From Ceratodon purpureus (lineage: Eukaryota > Streptophyta > Bryopsida > Pseudoditrichales > Ditrichaceae), in assembly GCA_014871385.1 (NCBI GenBank), contig CM026433.1, positions 5,023,823 to 5,087,822 on the forward strand: a DNA stretch of 64,000 nt, read 5' to 3'. Position numbers and translations under genes: made by a program. Positions within the stretch are counted from its first letter, which is position 1; each line of letters begins with the position of its first letter. The notes beneath the pieces are model-generated. The model was not told the origin of the DNA. It saw only the letters and a list, made by a program, of their open reading frames with translations, and ran no database searches. This document shows, piece after piece, positions 32,035 to 42,939 of the stretch.

Positions 32035-35000
32035 ATGGCGGGGCGTGGGATGGCGCTCACGCGCCCCGCTTGGATGAAGCACGCGGAGGAGGCCAAGGTG
32101 AAGGACGAGGAGGAGAAGGCCGCCGCGGCGCGGGCGGCGTTCGAGGCCACGTTCCGGGATGTGGAGGGGCAGGGCGGGCTGCCGGGGGCCGTGGCGGAGC
32201 CGGACTCCGACAGCGATGGCGAGGAGGTCGACCGATTGGCGAAGAAGCCCATCGGGCCGGTGGAACCCGCCAAGTGCACGGCTGCGGGGACGGGCGTGGG
32301 CGGGGGCGCTGCGGGCGCCGCAGCGTCGTTCGTGGTGGTGACCAAGGACTCCGACGGCAGGCGCATTTCGCATGGCGGGGCGTACATTAGGGTTAGGGTG
32401 AGTCCGGGCGCGGGCGTGGGCGGGGCGGAGCAGGACGCCGTGGTGAAGGACCATGCGGACGGGACGTACACGGCGACGTACGCGGTGGCGAAGCGCGGGG
32501 ACTACATGGTGAGCGTGGAGTGCAACGGGTACCCGATCTCGGGGAGCCCGTTTCCGGTGTTCTTCAGCGGCGGGAACGTGCCCCTGGGCGTGGGCATGAT
32601 TCCGACGTCGGCTCCCATGCTCGGGGCGTCGCCGTTCATGGGCGTGGGGCAGCAGATGGGGGCGTTCGGTATGCAGGGGATGTTTTCAGGTATGTTGGGG
32701 ATGATTCCTGGGGTTGTGACGGGGGCCTCGGGCGGGGCCGTCCTGCCGGGTCTTGGTGCTGCTTTTGGTGAGGTTTGCAGAGATTATTTGAATGGACGGT
32801 GTGCTAGGACAGATTGCAAGTACAATCACCCTCCTCAGAATCAGTTGATGGCCGCCTTGGCAGCAGGGAGCACCATGGGAGGCTTGAGTCAGATGCCGAT
32901 GGCGCCATCTGCCGCAGCGATGGCCGCCGCGCAGAGCATTGCCGCGGCGAACGCGTTCCAGGCGGCACAGGCGGCTCAGCAGCAGCAACAGCAGCAAGCA
33001 GGTGCGTGAGTTTCACATTGTTGGTGTCCGCAGGCTTCGCAATTGGGACGAGGTTTCATGGGAATTTGGTGTGATCTGAGCTTAGGATTTCTGAGGCGAG
33101 GAGTAACATGGTATGGGAGGCATGGGATTGCCCTTGGGAGAGTTAGTGCAGGGGTAGAGATCAGTGAAGGTGATGGTGGCATGTTGTTTACGGTTTTTTG
33201 TTTTGTCGTTACAATGCATCGCAGTTGGAATCTGGAGGGTGCTTAGGTCGGGCAGTCTGAGTAACTGACAGGGGTAAGTGTTTCCAGGCATGTTTCTGAT
33301 CTGGTCTGAATTCGTGGGCCAATGAACGGTTACCGAGGGCACTCGGTAGCTTTTGCCTACTAGTTTGTTTTGCGTTGCGTTGGGTGGTACTCGGGGTCTT
33401 GAAGCTCAGCATCTCTGGTTGTATCATAGGTGGAAGGCTCTTGGTGCTCAGTGTGATGGTTGTGAGTTCTTGGGACGATCTCGATATGTGATGTCATGGA
33501 GTAGGTCTTGTCATGATCTGACGTGTTCCAGTCTCGAGTTTGATGACGAACGTTTCTGTTCTCGGCGTGACTGAATTGTGTGGGATTGCTGTGACTTGTT
33601 CACCGACACCAGGTGTCTTGACTTACCGTGCAGCCACCTGAGATGGGCGATTATGAGTCGTTGTGGGACAAGTGTATAGGGTGCACGGAGGGCTGTGCCG
33701 CAATGCGGCTGTAAATCTCGTGCAATTGTTCATGCTAGGCACTGATAGTAGACGGTGGCGTGCACTGACTCTGCGTGTGATTATATCCAGGTCACGAGGA
33801 CGGGGATGGGAAAGAAGATGACGAGGAAGACAATCACGAGCCAATCTGCACCCTCCATGTGACCAACATCAACCCCATCCTGACCGCCGACCAGCTGCGG
33901 CAGTTGTTCAATTACTGTGGAACGGTGGTGGATTGCACGATGTCGGAATCGAAGACATCTGCGTATGTGGAGTACTCGAAGCCAGAGGGTGCGAAGGCCG
34001 GGCTGTCTCTGAACGACATGCCGGTGGGAGGTCAGAGCCTGAAGGTGCAGCTGAAAAGGAAACCGCGGTCCGGGAAGCAGGGTTCCGGCAACGGGCCGAG
34101 CATGAACGGGATGGGACCGCCGCAACTGCCGATGATGATGCAACAAGCCGTGGTGATGCAGCAGATGCAGTTTCAGCAGGCCCTGTACATGCAGCAGGCA
34201 ATGGCGACGCAGCAGGCAGCAGCTCGGGCGGCGACGGTGAAGTCTGCGGCGGAGATGGCATCTGCGCGGGCGGCAGAGATTTCGAAACGACTGGCTGGTC
34301 CGAACGATGCGGTGGATGGTGCTGCTGGTGCTACACCAGAAACGGTGAAAGCTAGTCCCAGGTGGGTCTCACTATCCTGGTAGTGTGGTTCAGGTATGGT
34401 TTTTGTCCTGGGAGCCAAAGCGATATGCGCGCTGTCATGATGACAACTTGGGAGTGTTTCACGAGAGTAGATCGATATGAATTTGTCCGACGTTTGGGAT
34501 GATTTGGTATTTTTCTAAATCTCGACATACACTGTCGTGTAAAGAGAATGGCGCTAGCTAGGTTCTGTCTGTGACATGCTTGTAACTGAGTTGTCGGTCA
34601 TTTTCCTGCAGTTTACTATAGGTAGTGATATCCGTACATTTTGAGGGGATTGGAGGCCCGGCTCATGATTCCAGTTCTTTAACCCGGTGTTCGTGGGTGC
34701 AGGGCTCGGTCAAAGTCGAAGTCTCGGTCACCTTCTGCAAGGTTCCGGCGAGATCGTCGTTCTCGGTCAGGCACTCCGGCTCGGCTGCGGCGTCGACGTT
34801 CCCGGTCAAGATCAAGGGAGCGCGGTCACTATCAGGGCAGCAGGGATCGGGGGTCGTATCACAGGGGTGGACGCGATTCGAGCTCGTGGCACTTGTCGAG
34901 ACGGGACCGGGAGCGGGAAAGGGAAAGAGAGCGAGAAAGGGAGCGAGACAGTAGAGATCATTATAGCTCGCGCAGTAGCCGCAGGGTTCGCAGCCGGAGC

Positions 35001-37183
35001 CGAGATCGTGTGAGGAGGAGGTCTCGGACACGGTCAAGTTCACGTTCACGCAGGTGAGACATGGTGTCCGAGTTTGTTGTAGAAGGGGGTGCACCTGAGG
35101 TGTGGAACAATGCATGGCAAGGAACACTCTGATTTGTCTGTTGCATTTAGTGTGGAGGAAGGAGTCATGCACAGCAGCGGTATCTTATTCTGTTGGTTCA
35201 CGTAGGCGAGATGCTTCGGCACTTGATGCGTAGTAGTGCAGTTGTGGGTCGTTGTGTGTTGGTCGATCTGATGTTTTGATTTGGGAGAATTGCAGGGAGA
35301 GAACTCCATCGCCCAGACGGCATCGTGCGTATGAATCAGAGCACAGGGGCAGCACACGGGGGTCAAGACGGACAAGGTCTCGGTCGAAAGAGACGAAGAG
35401 GAGTCGGTCTAGGAGTGGGAGCAGGAGCTCGGTGAAGGTGAAGGATAGTCCAAGAGGTGGAAAGGTTGTGAGGAGTGCAGGTGCCGCTGGGGACGACGCG
35501 ACGAGCCCAAAGAGGAGGGGAGGCACGGAAGAGAGGAAGGAATCGGACAGGGCTGTTCGTGGGAAGAGTGAGGCGGGGAACAACGATTCAGGTGCCCGGA
35601 ATGTGAGTGCGGGGAATGGAGCAGTGGCGAGTAAGAGCATTCCGATCGATGACGTGGTGATGGAGGTGAAGTCGTCCTTGAGTGCGAAACTGGACACTGC
35701 CACCATTCTGAAAGACCTGGAAGAGAAGAGGAGGCAGCAGCCCAGAATCCCGGAGGACTCGATCAACGTGGTTCCTGTGGGGTTGGCTGCATCCGAAACT
35801 GGCGTGGGACTGAAAACGAAGGGGTTCAAGAAGCCGGCGAAGAGGGCCAGCAAGGAGAGGACAGCGACAGGCGATGATGTGAGCGAGGAGGAAGAGACGG
35901 ATGTGATCGACGATTGGCGGGACGACATCAAAGCTCAGGGTCGAGAGAAGGCTAAGAGTAAGGATAGGAAGGAGAGGATGGCAAGCAAGAGGAGCAAAGA
36001 CGAGGAAGAGAGAGCGGGTGTTGGAACGGTTGCTGGGCCGAGAGGGGAGAGAGATGTGCAGAACGGAAGGGAGTCTAGTGTCGCAAAGGAGGCGGTGAGT
36101 GAGAAGATTGTGGTTACGCCGGTGAGGGAGTCGGGGATGAGCGGACGAGGTGAACATGGTGGTGATGATAGCGATGGTGGGCGTTGGGGTACGGCGGACA
36201 TGATGAATGAGTCGGGTGTCGCTGAGAGTAGGCAAGGGGAGGGATCACTGCAGCGGATGCTGCCTGCTGGCGACAGAGCTAGAGGTTCGGCAGGAGCGTT
36301 GACGGAGACAAGGAGAGTGACGGAGAACGTGTATTTAGCTACCACTGAGATCTGGAAGGCGGAGGTGAAGGAGAAAGTGGTTGAAGAGAGTGTGGTGACG
36401 GAGAAAGTTGTGAGCAGCAGCATGAGGGAGGAGGTGGTGATAAGTGAAGTTGGAGGCGAGAAATCATCTGCGGTGAAGAGTTTGAAAGACGCCGAGGTTG
36501 TGGAGGAAGGTCCTACCCACGGCAAGAGCAGAGTTAGAGCGGATGACGAGATGGACGAGGGCAGTGACGACGAGAAGAAGCGTGAAAGGAAAGCAGTCGA
36601 GGTATCAGAAGGGGACGATGAGCGGGAGAGAAGGGCTCGGAAGAAGGGACGAGAGGTCGACGAGGAGGAGGAGCGAGAGAAGAGGCGCAGGAAGAAGTCA
36701 CATGAAACAGGGGGTGAGGATGAGGAGGAAGAACGCCATCGAGAACGACATCGACGGCACCAGCGGAAGCACCGGCATGAAGGTGATGCAGAGAAAGGTG
36801 AAGGGGAGGATGAGGAGAAGGAGGATGCCGAGCAGCGAAGGGAGAGACGGCGGCACAAGAAGAAGCACAGGAAGGATGAGTCGGAGAAGCGGGAGAAGAA
36901 GCGGCGCAAGCACAGACACAGAAGGAAACGAACCCCATCGGAGTCGCCGGAGTTGTCCCCATCTGGGGCGGATAAGACAAAGCGAGGTGAGGAGGATGAT
37001 GGTCGCAGCAAGCATAAGCAGCAGCGGTCGCGACATGTGAGATCGCCTTCGGTGGAGGCAGAGAAGGGTGCAGTGGATTCCGCCGACGAAGGGGCGACAA
37101 GGAAGAGGAGTTCGAGCAGGCACAGGAAGAAACGGAGAGATCCGTCGAAGTCGGCATCGGAGAGCCCCAGCTCGAGCGAGTAG
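32035..37183 (+). CDS. Filamin-repeat / CCCH / RRM / RS-domain RNA-binding protein
   Basis: Four exons: 32035-33001, 33791-34361, 34703-35053, 35296-37183, giving 1258 residues. Exon 1 has a filamin/ABP280-type Ig-like repeat near residues 95-185 (VKDHADGTYTATYAV, then GSPFPVFFSGG). It also has a CCCH zinc finger of form C-x7-C-x4-C-x3-H (Cys248, Cys256, Cys261, His265) and a Gln-rich end. Exon 2 has an RRM near 341-412 (LHVTNINPILTADQLRQLF, AYVEYSKPEGA) followed by a Met/Gln/Ala-rich stretch. Exons 3 and 4 encode a long Arg/Ser and charged Lys/Arg/Glu tail. The RRM resembles SREK1-like splicing regulators. By family it should act in the nucleus in pre-mRNA splicing or polyadenylation. It may match the Arabidopsis immunity regulator IRR (AT3G23900), but that is from memory and uncertain. 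Confidence 0.88.
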
Positions 37184-39229
37184 GGGAGTGTACGGTAGCA
37201 AGCCACCCGTTGTTAGCAGAGTTTAGGACTTGAATGAGTAGTGAGGCTTACGACAGTTTATTGCTGGTGGGTGTGGAAACAGTGGTTCATTTGGTGTGTC
37301 CCTGTGAAAGCTTGATCAGAGAGGCTGGTTGGGTAGATGTGGCACATGCAGGCGATCTCGGAATATGCGATGGAGGTGGAGGTGGTGAAGTTTGGAGTAT
37401 AACACTGGCGTCGGCGGTTGAGGAGCGAACTCGGGGGTGGGGATGGGTGGTGGGGGTGGGGGTGGGGGTGGGCTGGGAGGGGTTGGGGGTGGTTGGAGCT
37501 GGTTGGTTGATCTGTCCCTTGTTGACGTGCTTGCATGCAGCATGGACGGACAATGCAACCAATCAGGCCGGCTGTGGAGTAGTGATTACGGCTCCAAGAC
37601 GGGATGTTCGGGTCAGCGTGCCTGGCTCAAACAAACCTCTGTGGGTAGCTCTGGACTTGCCAATTCACCCTGTGCAGAGGTCTAGGTTGAAATTTGTGAC
37701 ATTATGTACTCTTATCAATTATTTGCAAGAAACATCATCACCTTTAGTACTGTTTGTGGTGACTTTTGTATATCGTGTTCTTGATTTTATGACATTAGCC
37801 CAGGCCTGTTGGGGTAGTTTCTTATTTTTTTCCTTCTTTGTATATATGTAGTTTCATTGGTGAGATGAGGGGTGGTTGTGTTGTGCGTGTGAGGCTGACC
37901 ATTTGTGCACCAATGTTGTGAAGTGTTGTGAGTAGCGAGTGTTTGGATAGCGAAACGCTTGCTATTTTTGGGGCAGTCCTTGACAGGATTCGAATGCTGT
38001 GTGGGCTTTGTTGGGGTTGGGGTGGGAGGTACTTGTGCACGGACCAAGGATTGTGTGTATGTATCGCAGCTGAGCACATCGTATCTTAGGTGAACCCTGT
38101 AAGTGTCCTGTAAGTTTCCTTGGTGAGGGGCCAGCATGGACCTCTTTGTTTACAGTTGTGTGCTCGTGGCGACCTTGTGATATTGTACAGCGTTGGCTGT
38201 GAGATATTGAAGTGGGTGCCTGCTTTGTAGTTGCTGGATAACAGTATATGATGGATGGTTTGAGATTTTTGGGTAAATGGTGGGGGTCGGGTTTGGATGG
38301 TGGGTTGGGAGGAACGACTACGCGTGGTCTCTCAGGACGCTTCGCACCGTGGCAGTGGCAGGTGCCCGTCAATTTCTATTTTAGGTGAGTGTTCGGTAAC
38401 CTGTCCACTCGATTCTTAAATGTTGAAGCCTTGGCTATTTGAAGCCAGCCTTTTAGTCTATGTTTTAAATGGATCTTGGGGATGTGCGAATTCTTCATGC
38501 TGTTTTTTCCTGATTTTGCTGTCTATTACGTGGTTTCATGAATGCAATCCCTGCATCGGTAAGTTGTGGCTCTTTTGTTTGGAAATGGAAGGGTGCGCAT
38601 GCCATTCTTTGCAGGGAATGATTTTCGTGAAGACTGAAGGCTTACATTTTTTTTCAGCTGATGGAGATCTCATTACTTTTTATGTCATCATTTCGTCTGA
38701 CCTACACCAGTTGTCGAAGTTTTTTTCTCATTTTCAGATGGGTTTCAGTTGCCGTTGATATGCTTTCAGGACTTCGAATTTATTTTCTTGTTAGATTCTA
38801 GTGCATGACATAGTAAACAGTTTGTTGTAGTTTACCAAGCTCATTCTTTACCACGAAAGACTCGGAGCCCTGCATACGTAGTGATGATTAATATGTAGTT
38901 TCAGTTGTAATAAGCCGTGGTTGGTGTCTGGCTAGTTATTAGGTTAGAGTTTTGTGCTAGTAAATATTGAGAAGATGTTGGGTCAGGGGTGCAAGAGTTG
39001 TGTACCAGTATCTGCTTGGCGATGAATGACAACTCTATGTGGACAATTGACACATAAATGATGAAACATCAAGTTTTGAGGAGATGAAAGATTATGGTAT
39101 TAATTGGTTCTATGAATGAGCGTCCATCGATGGCAGCAGTTATGGTTCTAGTTGGAGATGTATCGTATTTTTAGCCTTATCACGTTCTGTTTATGGCTCT
39201 TGAATTGATATGTAATTTGTTTGAGTCTC
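37184..39229. other. 3' flank of the RS gene and spacer
   Basis: Contains the probable 3' untranslated region, including a long G-run array at 37433-37496. No further gene was recognised. Confidence 0.5.
37433..37496 (+). repeat. G-run array with quadruplex potential
   Basis: More than eight runs of three to five G separated by one to three bases (gggggtggggatgggtggtg and on). It lies about 250 bases after the RS gene stop codon, on the sense strand, so it may be transcribed in the 3' untranslated region. Confidence 0.85.
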
Positions 39230-39430
39230 GGCGCGAGTACACTTTTATATAGACTGGCTCCATCTCGCGGATGCTCTCGCCACTGACGGCAAACGCTGGT
39301 AGTCATTGAGCCATCGCTCCTTGCATCCTCCTACGGCTCTGTCTAGTTAGTGAACATTTGATTTGAACCCAGCCCTTTGGCGTGAGAAGGTAGGCGATAT
39401 AACTTACAGTCGGTTATAAGCCTACAAATT
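39230..39430 (-). mobile_element. Second tRNA-like SINE candidate
   Basis: On the minus strand from about 39430: taagttatatcgcctacc, then tctcacgccaaagg, then a B-box-like gggttcaaatc (39371-39361), and a GC-richer body with tggctcaatg down to about 39235. The head looks like that of tRNA-related plant SINEs. The A-box is weak and no terminal tract or target duplication was found. Confidence 0.35.
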
Positions 39431-41569
39431 CCTGCAGTTTTTGTCCAGTAACATCTCACCCCAAAAATCTGTGGACGTGTTCCGGACATTATGTTAAACC
39501 TTGAGAAATACATAACTAACATGCTTGTATGAAGCATTAAATTAGTGGAGCATATTTTGGACTGAATTTCAGCTTCTAATGAAAAAGTTTACAATTTTTA
39601 GATGCTCCGCCAAGCTAGTGCGAAGGCATTCCCCAAAAAAAAAAAAACCCATTCTTGAACATTTTTACAATTTTTTATGAATTTTTGAAAGCATAAAGTA
39701 GCCATTAAACCGGGAGTCACCCTTATATGAAGAAGGAATGGACTTTGACCAATTGTAACCCTACTTTTGTACCTTTTTCTCCACTTCTCTCGGAGCTCTA
39801 TTCCAATTAGATTACCAGTCAAGCAACATTTGACTTGTTAATGGAGTAACTTACCTTCTCCATCCCGGACTTCCCAAGCTTTAAATCTCCATAAGATGTT
39901 GGTTCTAAAAATAGTGCGCTTATTGCACGAATTGGAAGCACTCATTAAAGTAAAGGTACTAAAAGATTTCCTTTGTCACCAAAACATGCCAAAGAATATT
40001 TAACCCCTAAATGTCCAAGATGAATTTACATCAAAAACTATCTTTCAACACTCCTTTGTGAAGCAAGACGGTTTTTTCAATTTTATGACATTTTTTTTAC
40101 AATATCAACCGTAGGATCTTACAGTAAACTTATTGGGACATTCTTTTCCAAATGCTTAGAGAGCCAAACAGAACCTATTGCAAGGTCTTAATGTTTAACG
40201 TTAAAAAACATGTTCTTCTAAATTCTTTAAAAAGTAAAATCTCACCTTTGATGAATTTTCAAAATATGCTTTACAAATTCTATTAGGAAAATGACTTGAA
40301 AATGTACACAAAAATTTCAAATGAAAAACCTAGATTTTCATCTCCAAAAGTCATGTATGTGAGAGTAAGATGTAGAATAAGAGGAAAAATTAAATTGCTA
40401 ATTACATCCACATAAAAGTGGATAATGTCAATTCCAACAGTTAAAATGATATAATGCATAACTATAAATTGTTTCAATTTTTATTTTTGAAAAATTGTCA
40501 AATTTGAATTCAAAATGAGATGTTAAAGTTATTTTTCATAATAGTTTCACCAAACAACCTGCATAACATGACTTGTCAAATCTCTTACTTCACTTATTGG
40601 AATGGACTGAATCAAAGCTACTTATGCAAATATGAATCTCTACAAAATAATGGTATTTTTTTTATTTAAAAAAAATAAATTTGAACTTTGTTATAGCTGT
40701 CCGCGTCAAGATATAAAACCTTCAACCATTTATAACTTTTGCATTACATATTGGAATCTTATTAAACAAAGCTTGATATGTACATAATGATTTAGAGAAT
40801 CCACATACAAAATTTCAAAACTTGATAATAATTATTGACATTGTGAGACCCTGCCTAAAGTAACCAGCGACCACATTTTGGTTGCCTGGGAGTTTAGGGG
40901 TTAAGAAATGATACAAATCATTCAAGAAGTACGGGATGAAGTATCAGTAGAGTAGTCGAAATAGCTCATGTCAAGTAAGACCAATTACATAAAAGTTCAA
41001 TGATTTTAGAAAAGGGTGGAAGTACCAGGTAGTAGATAGTGTGTAAGAAAATGATTTTTTTGTATAATTTTGAGTTTTATATGTAAATATCTTTTATGAT
41101 GTTGAAGAATATTTCATTAGCATTCTAATACAATTCAAAATATCAAAATCCATTCATCTTCAAGGAAGTTCTTTCATTCCAAAGTTTGTCATTTTTTCAA
41201 CACATTGCTTTAAATTTTACTAGAATTTGTAAGCAATTTAGATATGACTAGACTTCAATGTAAGGAAGACTCGGCTACCTCCGTATCTACGTGATTTGGT
41301 TGGATATTGGTTTGAATGCCTTACAATCTAGATAGATTTCTAATCATCTTTTCTAAGGAAGGAATACAAGACTTGTATACTTCTTTAATTTACAAATTGA
41401 TAAGATAAAGCCATTGAGGCGTAATAAATAAAAAATAAAAAATAAAAGTTAAAATCATCATTTGTAGATGAGAAAAAAAGCAAAAACATAAAAGCCAAAT
41501 GGTTGATGGTAGATTATCTTTGTTATATAATCTCTTTTAAAGATCTATGATAATTATTTTTCTTATTAT
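39431..41569. other. AT-rich spacer
   Basis: Nothing recognisable. Only short homopolymer and AT-rich tracts are seen, for example an A-run at about 39636-39648. Confidence 0.5.
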
Positions 41570-41720
41570 TTGAGAAAATGCAAGTTATGAATTCTAAATT
41601 GCGCCCTACTGAGGTGGTTGTAAGTTCAAATTCCCTTGCCGGCGTGGGGCTTACCACCATAGTTCACCCAAATATGGTGAAAGGTCTTGTGACCTCGTTG
41701 TATGGTATCAAAAAAGTCCT
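41570..41720 (+). mobile_element. Third tRNA-like SINE candidate
   Basis: Plus strand: aattgcgccctactgaggtg, then a B-box-like aagttcaaattccc at about 41621-41634, then gccggcgtggggc. It lies in otherwise AT-rich DNA. The resemblance to a SINE head is weak, and the overlapping 105-codon open frame has no recognisable product. Confidence 0.25.
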
Positions 41721-42224
41721 TGAAGGGAATGACATGTCAGTTGTTTTTAAAGCGCTTAATATAGAAAAGTGTTTACCTTTGAAAAGGGGAAGTAACTCTA
41801 GATTCAGTGTCTTTTGCCTTGTAGCCATCGAATTAGTGAGCAAACGCTATATTCACGCCAACCCCTTCAGAGTTGGATTTCTTTTTCTTCTCTAAATTAT
41901 GTCCTTGTAGTGAAATTAATAATTGGTGTCATCAAATTTTTGTACAAAATTTTAAACTTTTAAAATTACAAATATGAATGAAGCATTTATTATTTGTGAG
42001 AATAACATTTGTAAAAGATTCAAATGTGACATTCTTAGTAAAAGTTTTGAAAATTTCTTTGATGAGATTTATGAGTTGATTTTCTCAAAATACTTTTAAA
42101 TTAAAATAATTCTAGTGTGTCAAACCAACTAGAAATGAGACATAGAAAGTCCTTAGATCATTCACTTTCTACAAAATTCATTCAAATATAAAGCTAGTTT
42201 TTCAAAGAATATTTTTTGACCTAG

Positions 42225-42349
42225 CACTAGTGGAAACCATGTCATATTTGACCAAAACATTCGGTCAAGTTGGTCACAAATGACCAACTTGTGACCAACT
42301 TGACCAAAAGTTTTGGTCAAAACAGTACATAGTTTACACTAGTATAGTG
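42225..42349. mobile_element. 125-bp CACTA-type foldback MITE
   Basis: It begins CACTA at 42225 and ends TAGTG at 42349, the termini typical of En/Spm (CACTA) elements. The two halves are inverted copies nearly end to end. The inner arms are about 33 bp (left from 42247, tttgaccaaaac then ggtcaagttggtcacaa) and pair around a nine-base loop. The outer arms are looser (actagtggaaaccatg versus actagtgtaaactatg). The expected 3-bp target duplication is not evident. Confidence 0.65.
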
Positions 42350-42939
42350 GGTGAATCCTTGATATTACTACCATAGAACTAGAGCAGGTTCATTTTAATT
42401 TAATACTAAAACTTAAAAAACAAAAAAATTAGAAAACTATGAAGATAAAGAAACAAAAATAGAATAAATTAGTTTTTGCAATATTTTGTTATTTTTAAGC
42501 CATTTAAGATCATTTTTACTTATTTTTTGAGAAAGAACGAAACTTCATAAATTCGATTTTTGAGAAACAAACCTTATTTTTTCAAAAAAGATAAAATAAT
42601 CATTCAGAAAAATATATGGAAGAACTACTTTCCTTCCAAATGTAAGAAAGGATGATATTACTTCAATGTTCGAGCGAGGCAAACAAACGCATTAAGATGA
42701 ACTAGAAATCTTATCTCATACAACTGATTCCGAGGATACAACATTTTCGACATTCATGACGTTGAAGACAATACGAACCAAGAACGTTTCCTTGCTCCAA
42801 CGAACGAATGATTCTCTGAAAATCTAAATAAACAGACTGATTTACAATGCGACCTGGAACTTGGCCTGTAATGCTATGCCGAAGAGCACCCACTCGCCGG
42901 AAAAAACAGAAGCATTTAGTGCTCTGATGTGCTAAAGGG

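Noticed and set aside
31705-32454. 249-codon minus-strand open frame over the RS gene start
   Set aside because: GC-rich antisense shadow with Pro/Arg/Ala bias. It overlaps the supported exon 1 and has no motif.
33002-33790. Possible small genes inside RS-gene intron 1
   Set aside because: Several short frames on both strands, none with a family signature. The flanking exons splice cleanly across the region.
35935-37206. 423-codon minus-strand open frame
   Set aside because: Antisense of the Lys/Arg/Glu/Ser-rich RS tail. The Ser/Leu-rich product simply mirrors the biased codons of the sense gene.
41578-41895. 105-codon plus-strand open frame
   Set aside because: No recognisable product. 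It overlaps a SINE-like segment and begins in AT-rich spacer DNA.
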